A stretch of DNA of 64,000 nt from Gentiana macrophylla (Eukaryota > Streptophyta > Magnoliopsida > Gentianales > Gentianaceae), in contig CM047806.1 of the NCBI GenBank assembly GCA_026214975.1, positions 95,999,811 through 96,063,810 on the forward strand. The letters are read 5' to 3'. Below are positions 42,001 through 54,434 of the stretch, piece after piece (positions within the stretch are counted from its first letter, which is position 1; each line of letters opens with the position of its first letter). The notes below the pieces were generated by a model. The model was not told the origin of the DNA, ran no database searches, and saw only the letters and a program-made list of their open reading frames with translations. The position numbers and the translations under genes were made by a program.

Positions 42001-42250
42001 ACTAGCAGTTCATTTGAGTTGACACTACTCGTGAACTGTGGGATGTCCAGTGAGATTGATTCAAAATCATTCTTGTCATCTTTGAACAGCAGTGACATAC
42101 TTATAAATGTTACTTAAGTTTGTAGGCTCAAGAGGAACATCCTCTTCCGAAAAATTAATTGCATTCTTGATTTATGAGTTCAAGGTTCTTGTTATTTTTC
42201 CACTTTTACGAAGTCATCATCAGTCAATATTAACCACTTAAGAAGTCTAG
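42001..42250. other. Unassigned DNA before element H
   Basis: Nothing recognisable; may continue the copia relic. Confidence 0.4.
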
Positions 42251-42883
42251 TGATATATGAAACCCGCATACAGTCTTACGGACCCGGGTTTACCCGGTTG
42301 GAGGTCACAACATAATCATCTCGCTCCTACTTCGTACACTTTGATCTATCTTGTTTGCCAGGATGGATCCACATCATACGTAGCGAGCCCACCGTCAACT
42401 CAAGCCAGGGCCAAGCCCTGATCGCCAGGGTAATGCCCCAACTTATAGCCTCCTAGCCGCTCAAGGTGAAGCCAGATTCTCCTCCTTAAGTCGGGGATCA
42501 TTGTATCCGAGAAGATAAGACCGACCGTTAAGCCCGTGGAGAGGGCAACGTTACCTCAACTCCAATCGTCTTGTTACCATCTAAGATCGTGTATTATACT
42601 TAATCATACTTTATTATGTCTTATCGTCATTAGAATAATCCCGATTAGTCCGTAGCCTATAAATAGGAGTTGTATGTTACTAATAAACAATCCAACAATT
42701 AACGAAAATAGGCCAAGCTCTGCCAATTTGTCGACTCCGTCTTCATATTCATATTGTCACTGGAAACTGCATATATTTCTTATCAACCGCCGTAATCACC
42801 ACCCATCCCACCAGAGAAATCACACCTAAATAGCCATATATCCACATGGCCCAGCCGTTACCGCTACCCTGATTGTTCCTACA
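42251..42883 (+). repeat. Probable 5' LTR of element H
   Basis: It starts TGATATATGAAACC and ends GATTGTTCCTACA, with a TATA box CCTATAAATAGGAG at about 42656-42669. TTGGCTCCATTGCCGGGAA (42891-42909) is a degenerate primer site. Boundaries are inferred without the 3' LTR. Confidence 0.55.
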
Positions 42884-42909
42884 ATATCAGTTGGCTCCAT
42901 TGCCGGGAA

Positions 42910-44141
42910 GTTATCAAAATCAGCTTTCCCCGGTCGTTCACACCGCCGTGAAACCCATTCCACGGTGTCTCCGGTGAATCCACCGCTTGCATGCTTGATA
43001 TTGATCTCAGAAAAGGCTTCTATTTCTTGGGTTGAACGGCCTAAAAATCGATGCTTTTATCACTTCTGAGACTCACATCAGCACCCGAAGCACTATACAC
43101 AAGAAGGATTGGATAGCTTTCACAAAAATACAGTGGCAAGGAAGCAACAGCAACACTAAATGTGATTGGACATTTCTGCGTGTGAGTCCTTGCCGGATTC
43201 TGGGTTTCTGAGACTCCTCCGACCGGCACCGCACAAAGATTACTTTGCCAACAAGTCTCCTTTCAAATAATGGGTAGAGGGAAAGCAGTGGATCCTGGAA
43301 CACTGAACAAGGGGTTAATCAGGACACAACACATGGAAACTACCCTCCACATGCCGGTTCAACATCATATCATAGTGGACGAAGCCGGGGATCACAGTCT
43401 GCCCAGGGCCACAATAAGCAGTCAGTTGATCCCGACATGTGCAGTGTGTTAAATGAAAAAGAAAAAGCCTGAGAGTTAGAGGATGCGGCTACAAAGAAAG
43501 CTCGCGAGAAGAATGCAGCCGGGACATCTCATCAAAACTAGGAACAGCGAACTAATTTGGATGCCGAATTAATTGCGAGTCAAAATGCCCATGCAGCAGC
43601 ATTAAGGAATCATGTGGAATACTTAGAGGATATGCGGCTAACAAATGAAAGCCTTATAGCATAAGGTTTTCCTCCCGTACCCATTAGCAAATTTGTTCCG
43701 CTCATGCCGGCTCGAACAGAGATACAACACACTCTACCTCCTTTGATACCGGCAAGGTCACATCATGAGGATTAAGAGGAGGGTAGCCATGCTACATCAC
43801 AACCAACCAGAGGAAGGAAGTCGGCCTTAGCCCGCCTGGGGCCCGCGGATAATGTCTGTGGTGCAGCCCCGGAGCGAAAGAGTGCCGTAAAAGAAAGGCA
43901 TGTCCGAACTCGAAGAGAGGGGCATGGAGAGTCACAAATAGAGCAAAGTATTGTCAAGATTCCCGTTATAAAAGAGAACGTCAACGAGTTGGCAATAATG
44001 AAGAAGCAAATTGAAGAGCTTCAGAGGGGAACCAGAGCTGCTAAAAATCTAAACCCACTTGGGGAAGCAGTGTCTTGCATCTAGATATTCTCTCAACAGC
44101 ACCTCGATGAGGTACACATTATCCAAAATTTACCAATTATC
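42910..44141 (+). pseudogene. Element H leader and decayed gag N-terminus
   Basis: Short open stretches in shifting frames show charged, Ala/Glu-rich sequence, for example AATKKAREKNAAGT, ELIASQNAHAAALRNHVEYL (about 43565-43620) and MKKQIEELQRGTRAAKNL (about 43998-44050), typical of the coiled N-terminal region of Tat Gag. LPNYHGNTDP (about 44128-44155) corresponds to the conserved 'YDGTTDP' start of the capsid domain. Multiple stops. Confidence 0.6.
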
Positions 44142-44749
44142 ATGGTAACACAGATCCCCCTAGATTGGCAATCAGCTTTTTATAGCAAGATAAACTTATG
44201 CACCACGATCAAAGAGGTATGGTGTATCGTGTTCGTCTGGGTTATGCAAGAACGAGCGGCCTCATGGATCCACAGCCTACCCCCGGCATCAATTCTGTCC
44301 TGGGACGATCTAATCAGCAAGTTCACCGCCGAGTTCAAACCAGTCGGAGGACCTAAGAAAACTCACATCGACCTTCACGAGGTTCGACAAGGAAACGGCG
44401 AGTGCACCTATAGTTACTACGAGCGATTCTACAAAGTTTATGAACTCACAAGAGGTCTGGCCGACAATGTGGTAATAAGTAGCTTCGAAATAGGGCTCAA
44501 TCCGGGATACTTAAAGTCCTACTTCGCACTCAACCCACCGTCAAACCTCCAAGAAATGTTAAGTTCCGCTAGGAAGTACATTGCGACGGCGGGAAGTGAG
44601 GGTGCTTCATCTTCTCATAGGGGGAAGCGAAGGACCGAGCAAAGCCCACCAAGGGAGCCCAGAGGAAACCGGGACCGAGACCTCAAGAAGCCTGAAAGTT
44701 TTAAAGAAGAAAACTAGACTCCAATCAAGATCTCCTACACATAGTTAAT
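44142..44749 (+). pseudogene. Element H gag capsid domain
   Basis: The open frame 44142-44717 contains the Retrotrans_gag domain: FYSKINLCTT, then MQERAASWIHSLPPASILSW, DDLISKFTAEF, a KKTHIDLHEVRQGNGE segment, a YYERFYKVYELTRGLADNV region and an FEIGLNPGYLKSYFA end. A basic Arg/Pro-rich tail RGKRRTEQSPPREPRG follows. It stops at 44715, 35 bases before the E insertion. The rest of gag lies beyond E at 61144. Confidence 0.85.
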
Positions 44750-46455
44750 TGATGTATTATTTTTATATGATTGAATTTACGTGATTTTATTATGTTTTAT
44801 CGACAAATTCTATATAAAATATATGAAATTATGATATAATTAGTATGAAATATTAATCTTTATAGTTTAGTATAGTTAGTAGTAAAAGTTAGTATTTATA
44901 ATAAAAAGTTGTAGTTTTTACCGGTTTTTAGTGACCGGAGTGTTGTGTCTATTTTACACGGGTATTTTGTGTTTATTTCATTGCAGAATCCTAAGATGAA
45001 CTGAAATCCCGAGTACAGACACTTTTTGAAGTCAATTCAAGTCGTTAGAAGGGAGTTTTAAAGCGTCACTCAATTTAAATGGTCAAGTGGGTATTCGTTT
45101 TTTAAATAACAAAATCCCGAAAACGACACGTATTGGAAATGGCTCATCGGGAATACGTTTTCTGAAGAAGTGATCTTGATAGAAGTTGTAGAGAATTCAA
45201 CGAGCTTTTCAACGGAAGTTCGATTATGTCATTCTGATATCGAGAATTCAAGTTACGATTTTATAGAAGTTAGCTATGTAATTATATATAATTATATATA
45301 TAATTGCACATGCTAAGTAATGATTAGAGGGTAACATGGGGGCACATGCTTGTAACTAACTGTAATGATTGTCATCATTACACCGGACCGATCCGGCAAG
45401 TTTTCAGGACCGGTCCGGGAAGGAGGAAAGTCTATAAATAGGGATGCAGAGGCTCACTTTCAAAGTGTACCAATATATATATACCATATCCTATATATAT
45501 TCTCTCCCTCCTCTTTCTCTTTTTCTTTTCTTTTCTTTAGTTTGTAAATAGGTCTTATGCCAAAATAAATTAGTAATAGTAGTATCGTAGTAATGCTCGA
45601 GAAATTATCGGAAGTTCGGTGTTGCTGAAATCGTTGAATACCTGGAAAAAGACGATTTCTGAGTCAGCAGTTGTAATCGGGTAATTTCTATAATAATTAT
45701 GTTTATGTTTGTTATTTTCTTCTTTTTAGTTTTTATAATGTTATTAGGCTAAATCTAATAACTAGCCAAAGTTATGTAATCGTATTATTTCGATCTTTTC
45801 GTTAAAAGAATGATGTTAAAATAAAAGTGATTAAAATTGAGTTAAAATGAATCTTTTTCTATTTCGCTACGTAATGATAACATATTCGGAATGAAGTAAT
45901 CAATCATGATGAATACCACATATAACCTGACGATGAACTGACTAGAGAAGTCAGGATATGAGTAAAAATAGAAAAACCGGAGGGTAAAATGGCCGTCGAT
46001 TAACGGAATCCTATTTCCTACCGAAGGCGATTTGTCCTAGTAAAACAAATCTTATTAAAATTTGTACTCGAGATCTTAATAATGTTAAAATCACGTTTAA
46101 TTGAAACTACACCGTTTGTATTAAATCGATCCGCTTGACAACCGGAGCCTCTTGAATAACATCGCCATCCGACAAATGGAATCACCTCTTTTATCCGGGG
46201 TAGATTTGTACTCAAACTGCTTTTGACTAACTAAGTTTAGCATGGGGCGATTGTGGACATTGGGTGATGACAATTTGACATATGACAATTTCATACGCTC
46301 GTGTGAGGAGGAATTGTTGACATTAGAGTACACCGTTTCATTTACTCAATTGGACCTAATAAAAGGAAGATCGAACACATTCTATTAATTGAAAAGATCG
46401 AATAAATTGATTACATATACTTTGGCTAGTCTAGTCTATAAACTATATATTGGTA

Positions 46456-46537
<82 letters not shown>

Positions 46538-46859
46538 ACTATTTATGTACATCTATATATATTTATATATCTATATATATTATATTAGAATAACTTTTAA
46601 ATTACGCATTTATTTTATGTTGGTTAGAGTAGTAGTAATCTGTGTTATAAAATTGCGGTTTAGATCGAGTTAATAGCAGCTCTTTGGTGTTTAACCACAC
46701 TTAAAAGAATTACCACTTTTTCCTGAGGATTCGACACCTGACTCACCACTTTATCACTACAATTTGACCCGGTACACTGCCGGTTAGGATCCGTCTAACC
46801 TAGAAAAGGTCTGTCCCTTTCTTGACGCCGTTTCTAAAGGGTTGGTTTTGGTGACGTCA
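44750..46859 (+). repeat. Element E 5' LTR (2110 bp)
   Basis: Word pair ACCGGACCGATCCGGC (45382-45397) and CAGGACCGGTCCGGGA (45406-45421) ends 10 bases before the TATA box TCTATAAATAG (45431-45441). It contains a long (TA)n tract at about 46458-46535. The 3' LTR has the same structure. Confidence 0.95.
46458..46535. repeat. (TA)n microsatellite in E 5' LTR; shorter at 60770-60817 in the 3' LTR
   Basis: About 75 bp of TA in the 5' LTR against about 45 bp in the 3' LTR; they were identical at insertion, so the difference is post-insertion slippage or an assembly effect. Confidence 0.95.
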
Positions 46860-46866
46860 GCTATTT

Positions 46867-46884
46867 TGGCGCCGTTGCCGGGGA
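46867..46884 (+). other. Primer-binding site of E, tRNA-Asp type
   Basis: TGGCGCCGTTGCCGGGGA, an exact complement of the tRNA-Asp 3' end, 7 bases after the LTR. Confidence 0.95.
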
Positions 46885-47068
46885 AACAAAGTCGCTAATT
46901 TTTTTTTGTGTCTATGGTTACTACTTGTATTAGCTTAAAAATTCTCGAGGATAAACCAACACTCTTCTTATCACATTTCTTTTTTTATTTTTCGTTGGTA
47001 TCTACTTTCTTTTAGTACCAATTTTCTTCTTCTTTAAAACTCGAGCATTTTTCTATTTTCGTTAGTTG

Positions 47069-49334
47069 ATGACCAGAAGCGGTAAAGCCTCACTTACTCC
47101 TTATAAGCCTGATATAAACGCTTACGAAAGGCAGTTGCGGATAGAGAGTAAACGTGGTCAAACCAGCTTAGGACTCCTTGGAAAATCTCCAACGGAATCA
47201 TCTTCTAATAAAAATAAAGAAATGGCTGAAACTAGTGATGAAACAAATGAACAGAGGCTAGATCATGCTTTAGGGCATGGCCAAAACCCTGTTAATCCTA
47301 ATAATAATCAGAACAATAATAATAGGAACAATCAAGATCGGAACCAGAATAATCGTAACAATCCACCAAACCCAAGACCTATCTGTGATCAAACTGTTAG
47401 GAGAAACCAGACTAATAATCCCATACTTTTACCTAATGAAGGAGCGAATAATTTCGAAATTAAATCTCATCTTTTTGGTTTAATTGACGCAAGAGCCCAA
47501 TTTCTAGGAGAAGATGATGAAGATCCACATCATCATCTCTAACTTATTTGAAGAACTGTGCAATACAGCCAAAAGTCAAGGTGCTCATAAGAATTAACGA
47601 GGATGACTATGTTTCCTTTTTTTCTTTAAAAGGAAGAGCCGAGATTGGTTTATGTCTCTTCCACACCACTCGTTAACTAGTTGGGAGGATATTCAAACTG
47701 AATTTCTGAAACAATATTTCACTCCAGGACGGAATTTGGAATTAAAGGTCGAGGTTGCTAATTTTAGACAAGGATCTGAAGAAACACTTGGGAATGCCTG
47801 GGAAAGGTTTAAAAAATTGTTAAGAGCTTGTCCCGATCATGGTTATTCCTTAGATATGCAAATTCAACTTTTCTGTCGTAAATTAAGGAAAGATTCACGT
47901 GCAGATGTAGATCATGCATGTGGTGGTTCGTTAATGATGAGTGAAGCTCAAACAGTTTACGATGCTATAGAAAAGATTTCCAAAAATAACAGAATGTGGG
48001 AAACCGGTTCTAGCACTAGAAAAGTAGCTTTTGCAGGAGAATGTATGTCAAATACGGAAGTTCTAGCACATTTGGAGAATTTGAGTAGAAAGTTTGATGG
48101 ATTACAACAAGGTAAGAATCAAAGTTCAGAAAATAGTATGCCAACTGAATACTCAAATCATGATAATGTGTCATTAGGGATAGAAGAACCAACAGGATAT
48201 TCAAGAGAGGAGGTGAGTTTTCTTTAGCAACATAGGAATTTGAACAATGCATATTCAAACTCATTTAATGCTATTAGAAGAGATCACCCAACTTTTAGAT
48301 GGTCAGAAAACCCTAGTAAGCCAGGACAACCGCCGTATCTAGTTCAGTATAAGAATATGAATAATAATCAAGTTTATCAAGGAAATACATCTAATCAGAA
48401 TTTACAATCATTACCAAGATCCTATCCTCAACATACCACTCAAAGTATACCAGTAACTCAAAGTTCAACTCAACCAGCAGAAGGGGTTGAAAAATGGGAA
48501 AAACTGATGGAAAATATGATGGGTGTAGTATCTACTCAAGCTAAGAATATGGAAACAATGATGACTTCTATAGGTTCGATCAAGAAGGATATGAGTTCAA
48601 TGAAAACATCTATGAATGGACATGATACCAGAATGAGAACGATAGAAGCTTCATTAAGGAATATGGAAGATCATTTGAGTAGGGAAGGTGAACGTAACAA
48701 CAGTAGACCTCCTGGAGGATTACCAAGTAATACTGAAAGAAACCCAAGAGAGGTAAATGTTGTAGTTACGAAAAGTAGGAAACTCTACGGTAGTAATGGA
48801 GTAGAAAACTTCGGGAATAATGAAGTAGAAAATGATTTAGATGGAAAGAATGAAGAGACTAAAGATGAACTTGACTTTACTGATGAGGAAGAAGAAATTA
48901 TAGAGAATTTCTTGAAAAGGAATAGAAGTTTGGAACCTGAGAATGAAGGTGAAAAATGGGTAAAAATCCCTAGGATTTTGAAAGATCCCATGGATAAAGA
49001 TTTAAGGAATCTATTCAAGGAACATGTTAGAATAGATGAAACTGGTAATAAGGATGAGAAACAAGAAGAACTGAAGGAGTATGAAGTAGAGATTGATTCA
49101 GGGAACAAATTAAAAGAAAAAATTCAAGAACCTGAAACATGGCGATCAAGTAATACTCCAAAGGATAAAGGAAAAGAGAGAATGACTTCGGAACCAAAGG
49201 TTATAGATTTAGAGTCTTTACCTTTTCCTCCTAAAGATCAAATTAAAAAGATTAAGACTGATCAGAAGTATGCTCGTTTCCTTGATACTTTTCGTCATAT
49301 TCATGTTAATATCCTCATTATCGAAGCTCGATAA
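47069..49334 (+). pseudogene. Element E gag (Athila type), frameshifted
   Basis: ATG 47069 opens TRSGKASLTPYKPDINAYER, then an Asn-rich tract (about 47290-47400) and NNFEIKSHLFGLIDA. After a break at about 47545-47650 the capsid part is readable: LTSWEDIQTEFLKQYFTPG, WERFKKLLRACPDHGYSLDM, FCRKLRKDSRADVDHACGGS and YDAIEKISKNNRMWE. A stop at 48225 separates the long C-terminal segment (48240-49334), which has a predicted coiled coil (repeated MENMMG/MMTSIGSIKKDM pattern, about 48490-48680), GGLPSNTERNPREVNVV, and an acidic Lys/Glu-rich tail. No CCHC knuckle. Three pieces would be one protein if about three small breaks were absent. Confidence 0.87.
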
Positions 49335-49346
49335 ATATGCCTGCCT

Positions 49347-51660
49347 ATGAAAGTTTTGAAAGATATTCTATCAAATAAGAAAAAATTAGAGGAATATGAG
49401 AATATATGCCTAAATGAAGAATGTTCTGCACTTCAACGCATAAGTTACCGCCTAAACCGAAAGATCCCGGAAGTTTTACGATTCCATGTGAAATTGGAGG
49501 ATTTACTGTTTAAGAAGGTCTTATGTGATCTTGGAGCTAGTATAAATCTCATGTCTTATGAGGATTATAGAAAGCTAGGCATAGGAAAGCTTACTAAGAT
49601 CGAAATGACTCTTGCAAATGGCGATAGATCGATTAAGTACCCTAAAGGAATTATTGAGGACATATTGGTTAAGGTAGACAAGTTCTATTTTCCAAAGAGA
49701 CTTTGTAGTTATGGAAATGGAAGAAGGATTTTCAGCGCCACTTATCTTAGGACGTCCATTTCTAGCTACTGAGGAGAACTTTAATCGATGTTCGAAAAGG
49801 AGAATTAATTTTGAGAGTCAATGAAGATGAAGTTGCTTTCAATATTTTCAAATCTATGAACCATCAATATACATCACTGTAATCATGTTCTTTTATAGAA
49901 GATATTCATTACATACTATGATAATCAGTTACCAACTTTTGAAGACAGATTAGAAGAATGCTTAACTCTATCTATCTATAAAGAAGATGAGGAAGACATT
50001 GAAATGAAAGAGATAATCCTTTCTCTAGACAAAGGCAGTTTTACTTTTAAACCACCATGGCATAAGTATTTGGAGTTAGAAGGACCAGTTCTTAAATCAT
50101 CAATAGAAGATCCGCCTAAGAATGCGGAATTGAAACCGTTACCTTTAAATCAAATATGCTTTTCTTGAAAATGATAACCTTTTACGCTTATTATTTCATC
50201 AACTTTAACTGAGCAACAAGAAGATCAATTACTTAGAATGTTGAGAAAGCATAAGAAAGCTTTTGGATGGACAGTTGCCGATATTCGAGGTATTAGCCCT
50301 TAGATATGTGTTCATAAGATAATTCTAAAAGAAGATGCTAAACCTTGTATTCAACCGCAACGCCGCCTCAACCCGAATTTACAGTTAATCGTTAAGAAAG
50401 AGGTTATTAAGCTATTAGAAATGGGAATAATCTTTCCTATATCGGATAGTGAATGGGTAAGTCCAACTCAAGTTGTACCAAAGAAAGGAGGTTTCACAGT
50501 GAAAGAGAATGATAAGAATGAATGGATTCCAACAAGGGAAATTACAGGATATCGAATGTGCATTGATTTTAGAAAACTAAATGATCATACTAAGAAAGAT
50601 CATCATCCACTTCCATTCATAGTGCAAATGTTGGAGCGTTTAAGTGGACATAAGTATTATTGTTTCTTAGATGGTTATTCAGGATATTTACAGATTTTCA
50701 TTGCAGCAGGAGATAGGGAAAAGACTACTTTCACTTGTCCTTATGGAACTTTTGCGTATAAAAGAATGCCGTTTGGTTTATGTAATGTTCCTGCTACGTT
50801 TCAAAGATGTATGATGTCTATATTTTCTGATATGGTTGAGAAATTCTTAGAGATTTTTATGGACGACTTTAGTGTTTACGGAGACTCTTTTAATGGCTGT
50901 TTGTTACACTTAGAACGAGTGTTACAACGCTGTGAGGATACCAATTTAGTGCTTAACTGGGAAAAATGTCATTTGATGGTATCAGAAGGAATTGTACTAG
51001 GTCATAGAATCTCTGAAATAGGAATTGAAGTTGATAAAGCTAAAGTCGAGGTAATCGAAAAATTGCCTCCACCAGTTAATCTAAGGACTCTAAGAGGATT
51101 TCTTGGACATGCAGGATTTTATAGGAGATTTATTGCAGATTTTTCAAAGATAGCAAAACCTTTAAGTCATTTGCTTGAAAAAGAAGTATCTTTTAATTTT
51201 GATAGTAAATGTATGGAAGCATTTAAGACCCTGAAAGCGAAGTTGATTACTGCACCAGTATTGGTAGCACCAGACTGGGATTTACCTTTTGAGATTATGT
51301 GTGATGCAAGCGATTTAGTGTAGGAGCTGCTTTTAGGTCAAAGGTATAATAGAATTCTCAAAGCTATTTACTATGCATCTCATACGTTAAATGCAAACTC
51401 AATCGAACTATGCAACTACGAAAAAAGAAGCGTTGGCTGTGATTTTTGCCTTAGATAAGTTTAGATCATATATTGTTGGCTCTAAGGTAATAGTTTATAC
51501 TGAGACCATTCGAAAGATTGAAATATTTCTTGAGTAAGAAAGATGCAAAACCACGTCTTCTTAGATGGATTCTCCTACTTCAAGAATTTGATATTGAGAT
51601 CAAGGATAAAAAAGGAAGTGAGAATGTAGTAGCAGATCATCTAAGTAGAATGGAAACTGA
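49347..51660 (+). pseudogene. Element E protease, RT and RNase H, broken pol
   Basis: The protease has LCDLGASINLMSYEDYRKLG (about 49518-49580), the usual Athila Asp-Leu-Gly active site. A shift near 49730 leads to PLILGRPFLAT. The pre-RT block KAFGWTVADIRGISP ends in a TAG at about 50302. RT is open from 50421 to 51323: EWVSPTQVVPKKGGFTV, YRMCIDFRKLNDHT, YYCFLDGYSGYLQI, MPFGLCNVPATFQR, catalytic FMDDFSVYGDSF, CHLMVSEGIVLGHRIS and GFLGHAGFYRRFI. RNase H begins with MCDASD, then loses frame at 51323-51518; its final part [20 protein letters not shown] and [11 protein letters not shown] is open from 51518. Confidence 0.9.
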
Positions 51661-53102
51661 TGAAGAGATAGGAAATGAAATTAAAGATTCATTTCCTGAT
51701 GAACAACTGTTTAGAATCGATATGCCTTCAACCATGCAGTTATTAAAGAAAAGAATTCCTTCTAAGGAAAATTCACCTTGGTTTGGAGATATCATTAACT
51801 ACTTAACCTGTGATTACATTCCGTCTCATTGGACTTGGCAACAGAAAAAGAAGTTCTTTTACGACTTAAAATTTTATTACTGGGAGGAACCAGACCTTTT
51901 CCGTAAATGTTCGGATGGGATAATCAGAAAATGTGTGCCTGATAATGAAATTTTAAGTGTTTTATCGTTTTGTCATGATCGTGAGGCAGGAGGTCATCAT
52001 GGAGGTTGGAAAAGCTATTCTAAAGTCTTGCAATGTGGTTTTTATTGGCCAACACTTTATAAAGATGCGATACATATGTTAAATCTTGTGAATCATGTCA
52101 AAAATGTGGAAATATATCGAAAAAACATGAAATGCCTATGCAACCTATTTTAGAATGTGAGTTATTTGATGTTTGGGGTATAGATTTCATGGGACCTTTC
52201 CCTATATCGTTTGGAAAAAGATTTATTCTTGTAATGGTAGATTATGTTTCGAAATGGGTAGAAGCTGAAGCTCTTCCCACTAATGATACCAAGGTTGTCA
52301 TACGATTCCTTAAAAAGAACATATTCACTAGATATGGCATTCCGAGGGCGATCATTAGTGATAGAGGTTCACACTTTTGCAATCGACCATTTACTAAGTT
52401 AATTGAAAAATATGGTGTAACGCATAAGTTAGGAACACCTTATCATCCGAAACCAAAGTCGAGGTAGAGGTGTCGAATAGAGACATTAAAAGAATCATAG
52501 AAAAAGCAAGTGGATTCAAACCGTAAAAATCGCGCGATTAGACTAGATGATGCGTTATGGGCGTCTGAAACGACTTTTAAAACTCCGATTGGTTGTTCTC
52601 CTACAAATTAGTCTTTGGTAAATCTTGTCATCTCCCAAAGAGAGTTAGAACACCGAGCATTACAGGCTATTAGATTTACAATTTCGATCCTAAGGTCATC
52701 GGTGATCATAGACTACTTGATTAATGTAATTAGAAGAATTTCGCCTTGGTTCATATGAAAATGCTCGAATCTACAAGAACGCATACGAAATCCTTCCATG
52801 ATAAGAGAATCTATAGTCGTGAGTTCCATGTAGGTGATCGAGTGTTATTGTACAATTCACGTTTAAAGTTGTTTCGGAAAAGCTTAAATCAAGATGGGCA
52901 GGACCATTTAAAGTAACACGAGTTTATAAATGGAGTCATTGAACTAATCGATGGGAATACAACTTTTATAGCCAATGGTCACAGGGTGAAACTATTTACG
53001 GAAGGTGAAGAAGTCTCTCTCATAAATGAAGTGATGTTTCTTGATCGACCCTCCGAAAGATTAAAAAGCGATTATCTCGAAAAGTCGAAAGTATCAAATT
53101 AA
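51661..53102 (+). pseudogene. Element E integrase
   Basis: Linker, then the zinc-binding region [20 protein letters not shown] and [11 protein letters not shown] (about 51955-52070), with the CxxC part damaged. The catalytic core is open at 52132-52467: [14 protein letters not shown] (first Asp), [32 protein letters not shown] (second Asp) and [14 protein letters not shown]. The block carrying the catalytic Glu has lost a few bases, so the frame ends at a stop (52465). The C-terminal domain is recognisable only in fragments up to about 53100. It would insert the cDNA with 5-bp duplications. Confidence 0.88.
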
Positions 53103-53153
53103 CCAGGTTTTATCTTTACTTTTATATGTCTAAACTAGTTTCGTCTTTTACGG

Positions 53154-53596
53154 ATGAGACGAAAAAAGAACTCGGATGTCTTTTTAGATAGATTAGGAAT
53201 TTTTGTTTTACTTTTAAATTTAGGTTTTGATAGGGATATTGCCTTTACTATAGAAGCCTTAGTTTTTGGAAAGAACAAGCAATTGTTGAGAGAAAAAATT
53301 GAAAAGAAGTTTGTAATGGTACGCGTCGAAGCTCGATAAAGAGAAGGGCTAAGTTTTTAAGGAAGTGCAGAATCTGTGGAAAGATTGAACACAGTGGGCA
53401 ATGTGGGAAAAATATAACTCAATCTCAGAATGAGTGTTTGAATGTAATTAAGAAGGGAACGATTAGGTGGTTAACCGAAAATCCCGATGGACTTCCAAGA
53501 CTTAATTCAAACGCTACGTTTCTAGGATTTAGTTTGCTTGAACGGTATGTTAGAAATCTGGAGTTTGTAGAAATTGAAGAATTAGAAACCCCGTAA
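53154..53596 (+). pseudogene. Post-integrase ORF of E with Cys-His cluster
   Basis: From ATG 53154 the frame gives a basic start MRRKKNSDVFLDRLG, a hydrophobic-helical middle and a Lys-rich end up to a stop at 53337. One frame over, the sequence continues KFLRKCRICGKIEHSGQCGK, a C-x2-C-x4-H-x3-C cluster close to a retroviral zinc knuckle, then GTIRWLTENPDGLPRLN and an acidic end at 53596. A single one-base shift would make it one protein of about 147 residues. No known family is recognised; it lies where Athila elements change from pol to accessory region. It may be a relocated nucleic-acid-binding domain, since gag lacks a knuckle, or a chance cluster. Confidence 0.45.
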
Positions 53597-53960
53597 GTTC
53601 AAGTCTTTTATTGCTTTTAGTTTTATAAAATTTTTTGCATAACTTTGAAAATTTTATAAAATTGGATCTCTATAAAATTAAGGAGTTTTATAAAAGTTTT
53701 ATAAAAAGTTTTTTAAGTTTTTTTTTTTATAAGAATTAATAGAAATTTATTGAATTTTTATAAACTTTTAAATAAGTTTTATAAAGATTTTATAAATTTT
53801 GAGAAATTGTTATAAAATTTATAAATTTTATTTTCTATTTTTATTAAGTTTTTATTGAGTTTTATAAGTTTTATATCAAAAATCAAAAAAATAAAAATAA
53901 AAATAAAAATAAAAAAAATAAAAAAATAAAAAATTTCGAAAAAATCATAAAATTTTCACG
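53597..53960 (+). repeat. AT-rich tract with iterated TTTTATAAA in E
   Basis: More than ten variants of TTTTATAAAATT / AGTTTTATAAA in about 300 bases, ending in AATAAAAATAAAAATAAAA runs. Low complexity, no coding. Confidence 0.85.
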
Positions 53961-53961
53961 C

Positions 53962-54434
53962 TGACCCGATCCGGCCCTTATCGGAGACCGGTCCGGGATC
54001 GATTTAACCTAAAAGGACGGACCTTTCTTTCTTCTTCATTTCTCCTCTTTTCTTCAATAAAGCAGAAATGCACCACCACCTCCACCCCCAAAAATTTTCT
54101 TTTTCTCTTCAAAATACAAATTACACTAAACCATTACATATATTCTTCCTCTTTACTCTCCTCTCTTCACCACAAGTGAAAAATTTGAAAAAGATCGAAC
54201 ACAAGCTCCATTTCATCCCGGTGGCTTATACGACTTTTCCGGCCACTTTTCACCGTTTTGTTCACTATAAGGTATAATTTGTTTACTCTAGTTATCAATT
54301 TCATGATTTTTATAATTTTTAGATTTATTTTCAACTATTTTGATTTTTAAGTGTGTTGTGACATTTTATTTGTGTTGTTTTTGTTTGTGTTTTTTTTTGT
54401 TTTTTTTTATTATTATTATTCCAAAATTCGTAGA
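53962..54434 (+). promoter_or_regulatory. Word pair and pyrimidine-rich leader before accessory ORF 1 of E
   Basis: GACCCGATCCGGCC (53963-53976) and GAGACCGGTCCGGGATC (53984-54000) are followed by a pyrimidine-rich stretch (about 54015-54260) as in A and B. A T-rich tract precedes ATG 54435. No convincing TATA box, unlike A and B. Confidence 0.45.

Noticed and set aside
46389..46673. Open frame of 94 codons with long Ile-Tyr repeats
   Set aside because: Translation of the (TA)n microsatellite in the E LTR; the 3' LTR has the same artefact at 60705-60953.
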